Positions 50,620 to 60,655 of a DNA stretch of 64,000 bases are shown here, piece by piece (position 1 is the stretch's first letter; each line of letters begins with the position of its first letter). Source of the stretch: Hymenolepis diminuta. Lineage: Eukaryota > Platyhelminthes > Cestoda > Cyclophyllidea > Hymenolepididae. The position numbers and the translations under genes are program-made. The stretch is taken from NCBI GenBank assembly GCA_900708905.1, contig CAADRB010000016.1, positions 595,477 to 659,476 of the forward strand, given 5' to 3'. The notes beneath the pieces were generated by a model. It was given only the letters and a program-made list of their open reading frames with translations. It searched no databases and was not told the origin of the DNA.

Positions 50620-50991
50620 ATACAGCATGAAAATCTCAATCTGGAAATCAAGCAGCTGAGCCGCCACCAGTTAGTGTCGACTACTTACTGCTTGTAAACC
50701 CTAATTCTGTACTTCCTAACTCTCTTCCTGATGTGTTCTCTGGTAACGTACACCTTTTCAATGCTCGTGTCCAGTCCTCTCATAAAGATAATATGTAACC
50801 TTATACTCTTTCAAGTGAGTCCCACTTCAAGACACTGCTAACTCTATCATTAAACCTTTTTTTATACCTCGACCAGAAAGTTCTCATACTCGTTGTGGTT
50901 AATAGTCACCTTGTCTTTTCGACTGGTCGAATGGGTACAAATAAATAGTTATCGAGGGGTTTTCTACCTTTTAGCTATCTAATAACGCTGT
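50620..50991 (+). other. internal 3' region of the LTR element
   Basis: Between the inverted-repeat arm and the polypurine tract. No protein recognised. Confidence 0.4.
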
Positions 50992-51004
50992 AAAGGGGGA
51001 GGAA
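50992..51004 (+). other. polypurine tract
   Basis: An unbroken purine run, AAAGGGGGAGGAA, ends directly at the TGTG that opens the 3' LTR. This is the expected place for second-strand priming. Confidence 0.75.
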
Positions 51005-51320
51005 TGTGCAGTTCACAACGCCACCAGCGCTGATCAAAGGAATCTCGTCAATACTAAGACATTCTGGAATGTGCGGCGGTGCTACCGATCGCGTTGCACG
51101 CAAGCGTGAATGTGCATGTAGAGACCTTCCCAGCTAATCATCATCAATATTCATGCAACGTATCGTCAAACGTATTTAATGACTAAGCATTTCGGTAGAT
51201 ATTCGCATTGGCAATAAACTCCCAACATTCTATATCTTCTGTGTTCTTGCTACTTTGGACGTAACCTATCTAATTTTAGTGCTTATACTAGAGGACTCTG
51301 CTGGGGGCCAGTAGTACAGT
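51005..51320 (+). repeat. 3' LTR, 3' end eroded
   Basis: Opens TGTGCAGTTCACAACG and follows the 5' and solo LTRs through GACATTCTGGAATGTG, CTACCGATCGCGTTG, CTAATCATC, TTTAATGACTAAGC, CAATAAACTCCC, CTACTTTGGACGTA and ACTAGAGGACTCTGCTGG. Past about 51320 it no longer matches and the CCGCTACA end is missing, so the end is truncated or replaced. Confidence 0.75.
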
Positions 51321-53319
51321 TCTGCAGGCAGTTAAACTTCTAAGAGGGTTACTAGACCGGTGTTTATTTTTGTGTCACAAATCCATATTTGCTCTCTGTT
51401 TCGTGTTTTCATAATGAAATGGCTAATAAAGTTGGCATTTTTAAAGAGAACAAATTCGATGCTATTTTCTGTGATACTCTCAATTTTTTATAAATATTTT
51501 TTTTAGAGAACAAGGATTCAAAATTTTCATTTACATAGTGAGATTATTAGTAGCCCCAAAATAGCATCAGAGCTTAGGTCAAATACAGACGTATTATAGA
51601 TATAATTTGATACCTCTGAATATTGTGAAAATTGTAAATATTTTGGAAAAATTTGGTTTAAGTGATTTAATTCGCGTTGTTTCGGATGAAAAATATTAAA
51701 TGCTTTTCGACGTAGTGCCAACACATTTTGTAATTATTCAAAAGCAGTTTTGGAAATAGTACATTCTAGAATTATTTGAATTAAATTTCGATGATGCTGT
51801 ATTGATATACACTTCCGCTTCTCTTTATCCATGTGCAACATAGCCCAAAAGCCATCAGTGTAGATGCGTTGATTATCTGGTAAATGCTTTCGGGTAGAAT
51901 AATTGTCGGAAGTTAGGTTTAAGGACAAAAATCCTCAGAGAGTAGAAAGATAACAATTGGATAAATGTAATTTAAATTTGCTGCCAAAACTACAGCTAAC
52001 GCAGCCTTGTATAATAAATGACAGAAATTAGTCAATGAAAGAGCGTCAGAACTGGGTTTATAAAAAGTGCAACAAATATCTATAAAACGGGTGATCTTAA
52101 TGTAATAATGTAACGCATATAGCTAAATGTTCTCCACCACATTTACATGAGTTCAGTGGTTTGTTGATACTTAGTTTTAGTTGTTGTTAGATGCAATCAT
52201 AATTACATTTTCCACTGCAACCAATGACGTTAATTGGCATCAAAGGTTGTTTCCGCAACCCCGAGGCATAATTTCGTGCGTGTGAGTTATCAGCCAAGAT
52301 GGACGATGAGCATATCTAATCGGATGTCTAAACCCAGGAGCAGACAAACTCAAAATACATCCACAAAATCCTACGACAATCACAAGCTCGCCATCTCAGA
52401 GCGCATCGATAAGCTCAAATCAAAATAGACAAACTGAGCGATGCAAATAATTACGAAAGCATATTGATCTTTCGCAGTCTCAAGGGCAGCAAAACCAAAT
52501 GACATACCAATTAGAGAAGAAAACGACTCCCAAATGGCAGAATCTGCTGAGCCTAGCAGCAACTTATTCTCCATAATGACCATACCAAGCTGTGCCGAAC
52601 TAATAAAGGAGAAACCTCCAATAAACTTCCAAACTTCGATGGTGTTTTTTAGTATGAAAAAGAGAAGAATCGAGAACAAGCGACGAAAAGTCATACGAAC
52701 TGTCCAAGGTGAAAGAGGAAATTTAATTTTACGAATCAATCAAACGCGAGCCAACGGAAATCTCACTGTCGGAGGTACAAACGGAATTTCACTCCAAGAC
52801 TACAACGTCATGCAAGATCTCACAACCATTTTTTGAAATCTACATCCTCCATTCCTGTTCATTATGAAAAGTAAATTCCAACTAACAAAAGTTATTTATA
52901 ACAGCCTACCAATGTCTATTTCCATGCCGATACCGTCACCGTATAGCTGTTTTACCACGGGCAACGGCATCCAAAGATAACAAATATTCCGCTAGGAATC
53001 CCTGCAAAGGATTACCAACTTCAGCACCTGGAATTTGTGAATTCAAAGGAGCAAAATCCAGAAATATATGCATGCAAATCTCAGTTCGGGAATTAAACAA
53101 TCAAGCCCTTATCGACCCTACAATCTCTTATCTGTTCATGTTTCTTAACTCCTTCAACCCACAATTTCCGAATCTTTTGCTTATTTATATGTTTTTATAT
53201 AGTTACCACCCATTTACCCCTGTTTTATTTTCCACCTTCATATTTTTACATCACCTTCTAACATTTCAGCCTCTTCTCGTCACATTACGCGTTCTATTGC
53301 TGATCCAAGGATATTGTTA
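51321..53319. other. stretch between the LTR element and the right inverted-repeat arm
   Basis: No recognised gene. 52200-53060 is A/C-rich on the plus strand like the element's internal region and has frames such as 52534-52836 (GNLILRINQTRANG...), while 53130-53290 is pyrimidine-rich. It may be part of a second mobile element whose remainder lies in the gap. Confidence 0.35.
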
Positions 53320-53606
53320 GAAGAAATGATAATTATTTTCCACCGCTCACAATATCTCTTCTATGAATAAAAATGTAATTTCTTTCTTTATTTCCCCACC
53401 GATAAAAGACACTTGATAATTATTCGTATTTGTTTAAGCCCATACTGATTGAGAATGAGTTTCGTTGGTACACGCATGTTGACTATAACGTGTCTTGTGA
53501 TTTGCCGTGGGTTATTAGCTTCTGTGTTAAGTTGCTATATTACGGAGTTTTATAGATTGTTGGCTCTACGAGATTACTACCAGAACTTTTAGTTTGTTAC
53601 GTTATA
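53320..53606 (-). repeat. right arm of the inverted repeat, ending at an assembly gap
   Basis: Inverted copy of 50333-50619, beginning GAAGAAATGATAATTATTTT and running to the first N at 53607. Because the match is still perfect in its last bases before the gap, the true repeat is probably longer. Confidence 0.9.
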
Positions 53607-53966
53607 NNNNNNNNNNNNNNNNNNNNNNNNNNNNNNNNNNNNNNNNNNNNNNNNNNNNNNNNNNNNNNNNNNNNNNNNNNNNNNNNNNNNNNNNNNNNNN
53701 NNNNNNNNNNNNNNNNNNNNNNNNNNNNNNNNNNNNNNNNNNNNNNNNNNNNNNNNNNNNNNNNNNNNNNNNNNNNNNNNNNNNNNNNNNNNNNNNNNNN
53801 NNNNNNNNNNNNNNNNNNNNNNNNNNNNNNNNNNNNNNNNNNNNNNNNNNNNNNNNNNNNNNNNNNNNNNNNNNNNNNNNNNNNNNNNNNNNNNNNNNNN
53901 NNNNNNNNNNNNNNNNNNNNNNNNNNNNNNNNNNNNNNNNNNNNNNNNNNNNNNNNNNNNNNNNNN
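53607..53966. other. assembly gap (360 N)
   Basis: A run of 360 N at the end of the right inverted-repeat arm. Collapse or failure to assemble across the young repeat is the likely cause. Confidence 0.98.
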
Positions 53967-55029
53967 GACTGCAGTCAGTGGTTATTTTGAACGACCACTC
54001 AAATAGTGTGAACATAGATTCCCTGGCGTCATATTGTCGTGCTGACAACAACATCCTCGATAAACCTAGATACTTACGCATAATTCATAACATTTTCAAA
54101 TTATAATGTCGTCGACTATAAAAACGGATTCGAAATGTTATACTGAGGATTCACACAATCAAATTGACATAACCAATAATGGTCGACATCTTTTTCATTA
54201 TATTTCGATTCTTATCATATTAATAATTGCAGCTTAACCTTTTAAACCATTTGCTCTCAATTATGGGAGTTAAAACTGAATTTGATGGAATGGCATTTCT
54301 ATTATGAATTGAGTGAACACTTGAAAGCTCTGTCATAATAAAATAAATCGTTGCTAACTTCATCTTGGTTGTGAGAAGATGCTAATTAATCCAGGTGGAA
54401 TGACCAGTCACAGAATTAAACCAACCGGTCAGTCAATACAAACTCATCCACGAGCCTACCAATCAAATATTAATATTTTAATAATTGAAAACCAAAAGAC
54501 TGACTATAATCCTTACGAGAAGGTGGGCAACAAAATACGTCTGAAAATATCCCGACTTCACCACCTACTTTTTTAACCCTCTTCGTATCACACCTTACTG
54601 CACCCATTTACTGTTGCTCTTCTAAAATGATTTCCCATAATTATAATTGGTAAAAGTCTTATTATTGTGTTGTCATGACTAATATTAAAATTAATGATTT
54701 GACAAAATAATGGCTAAATCGAATTTGATTTACCAGGGTTTCCTGGTAATTGGAATGCTCTTTATTGAATATTCAATTTCTAAATTATTTTATTGGTAGA
54801 TTGTAATTCCTTGAACACTGTGGAATTTATATTTATCAGCAAATAATAATATCCAAATAAGTGAACAGAGCGACATCCATTTTACTATATTTTCACTGAT
54901 GTTTTTCACGGCAGTTCATTAATCTTTTATCTAAATAATCAAAGACAGATAAATTAGTTCTAATGAAATGGAATCAAATAATAATTTCATCAACAAAACG
55001 TTAATAATAACAATAATTCTCAAGTCCAT
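53967..55029. other. non-coding stretch; possible further exons of the zinc-finger gene
   Basis: No supported gene by itself. The zinc-finger gene at 55295-55885 must continue to the left, so one or more of its exons may lie here. A block at 54522-54574 on the minus strand (ending in donor GTAAGG) is phase-compatible but has a poor acceptor. Confidence 0.35.
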
Positions 55030-55235
55030 TGAGGAAAGTGTTTTGGGCTAGGAGGGGGGGAATCATCGGATCCTTCCGGTGAGAAAGTGAAATTGTGCTA
55101 ACCACACATAACCAATGTGGTTGGACATTCCGCACACTGAGCGTGCATCGATAAGCATCGAACTCGCGACCTTTGACTTCGCAGACAAATTAACCACTGC
55201 GCCACTGGCGCACACAGCAACACGAAAAATTATAA
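55030..55235 (-). repeat. tRNA-derived SINE-like copy 4 (best preserved)
   Basis: Minus-strand head GTGTGCGCCAGTGGCGCAG contains an A box TGGCGCAGTGG (55194-55204); about 40 bases on is a B box GCGAGTTCGATGC (55154-55166). It then shares ACGCTCAGTGTGCGGAATG with copy 1. The layout is that of a pol III-transcribed SINE. It lies in the intron after the third exon of the zinc-finger gene. Confidence 0.7.
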
Positions 55236-55294
55236 CCAATTCAACAAGCTGTGCAATATTATATATGTAGCTAATTATTTTATGATAGTTTTAC

Positions 55295-55885
55295 CTGGAT
55301 GAAAAGTTACGATGTGGGTATATGCAATCCCAAACCTAATATTGCTACTTTTTGAGACATCTTCAAGTATAACATCTAATTCTTCATCTATTTTTTAAAA
55401 AAGGAGTCTATTGATATTAGGTGATGGAACAAAATGATATATATATATATATATATGTATAAATATTTACTTACGAAATTTTGTTCTCATCAATGCTTCA
55501 TAGTCCATTAAAGGATTTAAGCATACAGGACATTTAGCCAATACGAAGCCTAAAAGTAGAATTTCATAATTAAAATAACAAATAAATTTTTTTCAGAAGC
55601 GAAAATCGAATATCAGAAGTGGAGAATGATGATAACCCCAAAGTCACTGATCTCTTAGTGTGCCCTTACACAACACATAAATTCTTTTGTTTTCGAATTT
55701 TAATTGTCCAAAATTTTGACAGTTGACAATTACTACAGAACTATTTCAATATTAATATCTTGATAAAATTTATGGAAGTATAATCTGAACGTACACGAAT
55801 GTTTCTTTTTCAGATGTTCTGTAACTTCGGAGTAGGTATTACACATCTCCTCACAAATGTGACATATAACTTTTAAAGTACTCAT
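55295..55885 (-). CDS. C2H2 zinc-finger protein, first three exons (3' part not found)
   Basis: Exons 55885-55795, 55549-55475 and 55387-55295 join in phase with good GT/AG sites. Exon 1 starts MSTLKVICHICEEM and forms one canonical finger: C8, C11, H24, H29 (C-x2-C-x12-H-x4-H). Exon 2 follows at once with C31, then CPVC (residues 37-40) and LNPLMDYEALM, which looks like half of a second metal site. Exon 3 (EELDVILEDVSKS to THIVTFHP) is acidic and then mixed. It ends at donor GTAAAA in phase 1, so more exons are needed. Each exon was too short to stand out alone; together they make a convincing gene. No family assigned; DNA, RNA or protein binding are all possible. Confidence 0.65.
55437..55456. 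repeat. (AT)10 microsatellite
   Basis: Ten uninterrupted AT units just past the second zinc-finger exon, within its intron. Confidence 0.9.
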
Positions 55886-56779
55886 ATTCTAAATAAACAT
55901 TAAAATATATTAATGCTATTATATACCCGGAACACAGTTAAGTATTTATCATTTTGCATCTGAAGCTACTTGACATTATCAAAATTAATGAAGATTTCTG
56001 CTCGAATATGTTAATATTTGTAACTGCCAGCTCATTTCAAATTAATACAATAATTATTCTCAAGCTGTTCATATAACGTGATCGTTATTTGTTTCAAATG
56101 AAGTGACTGAATTGTGTTATTGTCGTTATATTTTACATGAAATGAGGGCCATTAAATCATTTAAAAATAGGTTAAGCTTTTTAATGAATTTTCATTAAAT
56201 TGCACAATCGGATATCCGATTTTTTACATGTGAATAGGTTATTTAAATCAAATAATACACTTGAAGAATTTATTTTTGAAATATTTTGTTATTACTGTTG
56301 TCCACAGTTCAACAAAAAATCTGCAAGTTTTGAATAAGGGAACAGTGAACGAGTTAATCATGATATAAAAGTGCGAAAGTTTTACGTTATTTGAATTAGA
56401 GAATAGTGCATTGACTAGTGTCTATTAGGAGGAAGACTGTACTTTGTGGTGCCTTAATGTTCGATCCTCACTATTTGACACCCAGATTCATGGGTAAGAT
56501 TATGTCCCCGACATTCAGAGTTTGCTTACCAGTTGATGCAATCCCGGGGTTGATTATGCCATTTCGATCAATTCGTAGCCATTTAAAGCTGGCAGAATTT
56601 ACTACCAAAAGTATATTTCAGGACGTCTTACTAAAAGTGTAATATTTTTACTTAAAATGCGAAACTGAACTTTTGATAACGTCAGGTCTTTCGAAATTTT
56701 CTGTTCAGTCTTAATGCCACTGATAACTGAAGCACGTGTAGTACGTGCCCACTCTGACTCATATGTCTACGCTCTCTTT
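55886..56779. other. non-coding stretch 5' of the zinc-finger gene
   Basis: AT-rich. A TATAAAA word at 56364-56370 on the plus strand is followed by a plus-strand frame (56418-56642) that begins without ATG; its first ATG gives MFDPHYLTPRFMG with a donor GTAAGA. No partner exon keeps a frame, so it is not called as a gene. Confidence 0.4.
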
Positions 56780-57075
56780 GTGTTACACACATACTGACTC
56801 ATAAATATTTGTCAGTTGGCATATGGTGATTAGATACTCATTAAATAACAACAGATGCGCAACCATACATCTGGCGTCTTCCTCTTTTCTCCCAAATCCT
56901 CTTCCTACTCCTCCCCTTTTCCACACACGATCCATTCCCATTGCCCAATTTACACTTGGTCCCACTTAACTCTTTGTTTTCTCAATCAGGAAAGACTGTT
57001 GTATCCTAATAACCTTAGGATGATCATTAGTTCCAAGTGAGGGTATCTAGCTTACCTCTATAGGGTTCTTAAAGT
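56780..57075 (+). repeat. dispersed repeat family A, copy 3
   Basis: Opens ACATACTGACTCA and closes with GGAAAGACTGTTGTATCCT, then AACCTTAGGATGATCATTAGTT and GGGTATCTAGCTT (quoted in parts), in the order of copies 1 and 2. The C/T-rich centre has TCCCA words. Confidence 0.6.
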
Positions 57076-57279
57076 AGTTTAAATTGCAATTAATGCAACT
57101 TCACGCACTTGTTTGTACCTTCGTTACTGGTTGCTTGTGCGGAACCAAGCGGGAAGCTGGCGATCAAATTTATTGTGAAAACTCAGAAAATTCAATGAAA
57201 CCTGCATTTCAGGGGGAGGGGGAACTCTTGAAATTTGACTTTATTTTTTGTTTATAATTTTTAAAACCCCTTCAATTGC

Positions 57280-57390
57280 ATCCCTTGTTTGATAATTTTC
57301 CTGTGCTTAGCTGCTCTTCCACGATTGAAACTCGTAATAGTCTATTTTTGCTTTGGTAATAATAATACTATTTGAAGATAAATGTATCAT
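57280..57390 (+). repeat. dispersed repeat family C, weak copy 3
   Basis: CTGCTCTTCCACGATTGAAA and GCTTTGGTAATAATAATAC resemble the 3' half of 16310-16470. Lies 200 bp past a family A copy, so A and C may be parts of one larger unit. Confidence 0.35.
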
Positions 57391-58275
57391 ATGTAACATC
57401 CTGAGTTTCTATTTCCTTGTTATTTAGAGCTAAATCGCCGAAAAATTGTTGGAAGGGGTCGATCCATCCCGTCCAGATACTTTAGAGTTCTTCTTCAGAC
57501 GTCCAGATCGCAGGTAAAGCAAGGGAATAAAAATGCAGTCACCTTGACAACATATGAGTCCATACCCAAAATGGGATTGATTTTTAACTTGATTTAAAAT
57601 TAAGATTTAGATTTGAATCAAATGTCCTCGAGTTGCACATAATTTACCGCTCCTAGTATCATACGTACATGTTTTAGCCTTTTACGGCGTTTTGGTCACT
57701 GTAATTTTTGAAAGATTTCGCCTTGATTTACTAGATCCAGAGAAATCGAAACATCTGAAAAAGAGGCGCCCCGTGAAGCGTGAAATGAAACCCATTTCTA
57801 TACTTCAGATAACATTCTAGCCAAATAAATTGTAATATTCTAGTGCAAAAGCATAATGTGTAATTCAGATATTGTGTAATTTAAGTGCCTTTCAGTAACT
57901 TTTATGCAATTTTCTACGATAAGAGCTCGCAATTCTTCAAAACGTTGCAATATTTTTGCTAAGTTTGTACTTTCTATACCCAGAGGAAGGATGAATTATT
58001 TGTAGAATATTTCGCATCTATTAGCAGGCTCCCAGCTTTATGGAATTCAAACTTCTCCTTCTTCCTTTTCAACAGAGTGAGTAACAAGATCACTTCCTGT
58101 TTAATTGGATATTATAGAAAAGCAAGAAAAATTTAGATTATTAAGTTTTTCGTGAACAAGTTAACATTTTTGCAGCATTTTTCTTTTATTTTAATGAATT
58201 TTCGATTAGCTTTAAATTGCTTTATTAACTAATTGATGAGTGGTGATTTGCGGTTGTGAATAATCATCGGAAATT
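57391..58275. other. non-coding stretch
   Basis: No supported gene. A coding-like frame at 57434-57513 (EKLLEGVDPSRPDTLEFFF) ends at a donor and joins in phase to 57735-57783, but it is preceded by an in-frame stop with no usable acceptor. Confidence 0.4.
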
Positions 58276-58635
58276 TGTGGGGTTCACAACGCTAACAAGG
58301 CTGATTGAATCACGTGCGCTAGAGCTCACCACGGGAAGTGCGAGGATGTAACCGGTCGCGTTGAGAGCAAGCACGAACGTGTGTGCAGAGACCTCCTCAA
58401 CCAATCACCAGTCAAGATCCCTGCAGTCTAGCGTGGTTTTGTATTTAATGACTAAGCTTTTGACTCACTAAAAAAGCAACGAAGTGATCAGTAAACCCTC
58501 TCCACTCAGGATCTTTCTGGTTCTTACCACGTTGGGCATAGCTTAGCTAATTTGGGCGTGAATTGATAAGAGAGGATTCTGCTTGAGGCTATTCGGACAG
58601 CTTAGGCGGATTACTTAGGCGTAGCATCCGCTACA
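58276..58635 (+). repeat. solo LTR of the same retrotransposon family
   Basis: Begins TGTGGGGTTCACAACG and ends CCGCTACA, with the internal landmarks of the 5' and 3' LTRs in order (ACCGGTCGCGTTG, TTTAATGACTAAGC, GAGGATTCTGCT). It has intact TG...CA ends. The flanks are AATT on both sides, a possible 4-bp target-site duplication typical of Gypsy-type integration, though AATTG is also how this family's primer-binding region begins. No internal element region follows. Confidence 0.8.
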
Positions 58636-59826
58636 AATTGTTGTTTCCAGTCTTAATTTTCCTTCTTTATTTTCTGGAACTATAGGAGGCTATAAGTGTG
58701 GGCATTCCTTAGCATTTAAGATGTATATCTATGACTGCAAAATTTAAACTCCTAGTCTTTAAATATGTATAATTTTAGACGATATTTGGGGGTGAAATAT
58801 GCGCAAATACAGATTATCCCTTGAGGAAGCTGTTAATTACAAATATTTCCCAGTTGCCATGAAACCAATATCCTAGACATTTTAAAAGGAACGGAAAAAT
58901 AGTCCTCCTTTCTCTTCATGTGATCAATTAACTGTTGATTTGTCTACATCTCTTCAACTAAACCCTTTTCTAAAAGAAATAATCGGTCATCTTTCGGTCC
59001 GTTTAACTAAACATGTGCGATTTTAATCAATTTCAATAAATTAAATAAATAATTTTAAATGAAGTGCTGTTTTGCTATTAATGGATGTGGTTAACGTCCA
59101 CGTAATTTAAATTACTGATCACGAGTTCGATGTTCATCGAGGCAAATCCATTAATAGTCAAACGCTCTGGTTGATTCCGGTCAACGTGCAGAGTAACGGA
59201 ATGCCACCATATATCGAGAGCGACTCCAAGACCCATTCTTTCAAATAAATCTAATTGTCATTCACACTTCCTGAACGGACTTGCGGGAGTACTTGAAGAT
59301 AAGATTCAATGAGCTGTCGGTGGAGAAATATGTTTATTTTAGACGAATTGATCGTTAGAAAATTTGCAAATGTTACTTTAAATTTTAGTATTATTCTCTG
59401 ATTACAGAGTTAATTCATAATTTTATTTAAATACTTTGATTGTCGACGGATGTTGGTTTCAAAGCACAGAGAGCGTGGAACAATGAGGAAGCAAGCATGC
59501 CGAGGTATACTTATTTTCATATCTCCTTCTTTGTCGGAGGATTGTCACCAACGTGGTAAGTTGGCCGATTCCTTTCAGCTTTTATACACTTTACGCACCT
59601 TCATATTAATCTACCTTATCTTTAAAATATTTCTAAAAAGTCTTTTTTTGACTACGCTTTCTCCACATTATTTCAATCTTTTGGCAATAAATATTATGAT
59701 TAAACTTTAGGTATCCTCTGTCTCCTTTCCCATATTACGCGATTAATTAATCGTTTTCTGTATGTAATTAACCGTCTCTCTGATCTCATGGACATAACCC
59801 AAACTCGTTGTGCATTAATCGATTAA
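58636..59826. other. non-coding stretch with a weak SINE-like trace
   Basis: No supported gene. At 59075-59200 GGATGTGGTTAACGTCC followed by CACGAGTTCGATGTTCATCG resembles the head of the SINE-like copies, but the A box is degraded. The plus-strand frame at 59450-59710 is hydrophobic and low in complexity. Confidence 0.4.
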
Positions 59827-60057
59827 ATGCTATTTTCCATCATAAAGTCTGACGACATCCAGTCCAAACGTATTTTGCGTAGTTTTTTTGAACCGACACT
59901 TTGCCAGGCATGCGTAAAACATGATTATTACGCATCCCGAAATTGGGAACTAGAAGTTGTGGCTGATCAGTACATCTGTTTAGCCTTTAACAATTCCTGC
60001 GCAAATTCCTTTCATTTGGGATTTTACACTTTGAGAGATGAGAATGAATTTTACTGA
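59827..60057 (+). CDS. hypothetical ORF, 76 aa
   Basis: ATG at 59827 opens MLFSIIKSDDIQSKRILRSFF, followed by CQACVKHDYYASRNWELEVV and a C-terminal FYTLRDENEFY before the stop. Composition is balanced and includes three Trp/Cys-rich patches, unlike most chance frames in this AT-rich region. No splice partners, promoter or family recognised. It could be a fragment of an old gene or element. Confidence 0.25.
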   Translation: MLFSIIKSDDIQSKRILRSFFEPTLCQACVKHDYYASRNWELEVVADQYICLAFNNSCANSFHLGFYTLRDENEFY

Positions 60058-60585
60058 AGGTTTAGTCTAAGTGAGGAACTTCCTTGGTTTCAGGACGAAT
60101 TTGCCTTTGCCGCCATTTTGCATCAAAATATATAGTTAAATTAAGTTTTTGTTATAAAACCGTTGTACTGATAAAAAACCAATTTCTACCTCTGATCTGG
60201 GTTCGCCTGATTACTCATAAACACTCATAAGAATCAAAGCATACTATCTATAATTAATTGTTGAATGTTCACCAACTGACTGCATCGATACGAGCTTCCT
60301 TTAGAATGCTTGGCTTTATATCCGGAGCCGAGTGCATCCACATATCGATCAAATTGGCAGATAACCTGGGAGACAACACACCAATGTGAATTACCCATCC
60401 GGAAGCGGTGCATGGGCTCTATGACCTTAAGCTGTGTTTTTCGCCGTTAGAAACATCAATTTGTCTCCCTATTATTTTTATATTCATAAAGTCACTATTC
60501 ATTAGAACCTATATCATAAAAATGGGATGTGCAGCTTTGAAGCAATAATTATTGGGAGAGCACAGGTGATTTATTTCATAGATAT

Positions 60586-60650
60586 GCCTATCAGCTTACC
60601 ACTCAGCTCACCTTGAAATTGGTGTCTTTTGGAGTAGCCGGTACATTGGA
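60586..60650 (+). repeat. direct repeat, left copy
   Basis: TATCAGCTTACCACTCAGCT and the following CACCTTGAAATTGGTGTCTTTT match 62153-62218 (TATCAATTTACCACTCAACT, then CATCTTGAAACTGACATTTTTT) with about four in five bases the same by eye. The pair brackets the degraded coding-like stretch 60656-61969. Confidence 0.6.
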
Positions 60651-60655
60651 TTAAA

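Larger units (their letters stand above)
48336..51320 (+). mobile_element. degraded LTR retrotransposon lacking recognisable pol
   Basis: Ordered parts: 5' LTR 48336-48680; primer-binding site 48685-48702; broken gag 48829-49663; a 1.3-kb stretch without reverse transcriptase or integrase motifs; polypurine tract 50992-51004; and a 3' LTR starting at 51005. The internal region is only about 2.3 kb, far short of a full Gypsy-type element. The LTRs differ at many positions by eye and gag is broken, so the copy is old and inactive. A second LTR of the same family stands alone at 58276-58635. Left flank of the element is GGACT; no matching target-site duplicate was found at the right end, which is eroded. 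Confidence 0.8.

Noticed and set aside
53594..54106. Open frames on both strands across the second gap
   Set aside because: Created by N; about 40 real codons on the right side (FTLFEWSFK on the minus strand) show no recognisable domain.
56418..56642. 74-codon plus-strand frame downstream of a TATAAAA word
   Set aside because: Does not start with ATG; the first ATG gives a 61-codon frame with no recognisable content, and the TATA word alone is not evidence in AT-rich DNA.
57434..57783. Possible two-exon tail (EKLLEGVDPSRPDTLEFFF, then SREIETSEKEAPREA)
   Set aside because: The first part is preceded by an in-frame TAA with no acceptor between the stop and the coding-like sequence; no upstream exon fits.
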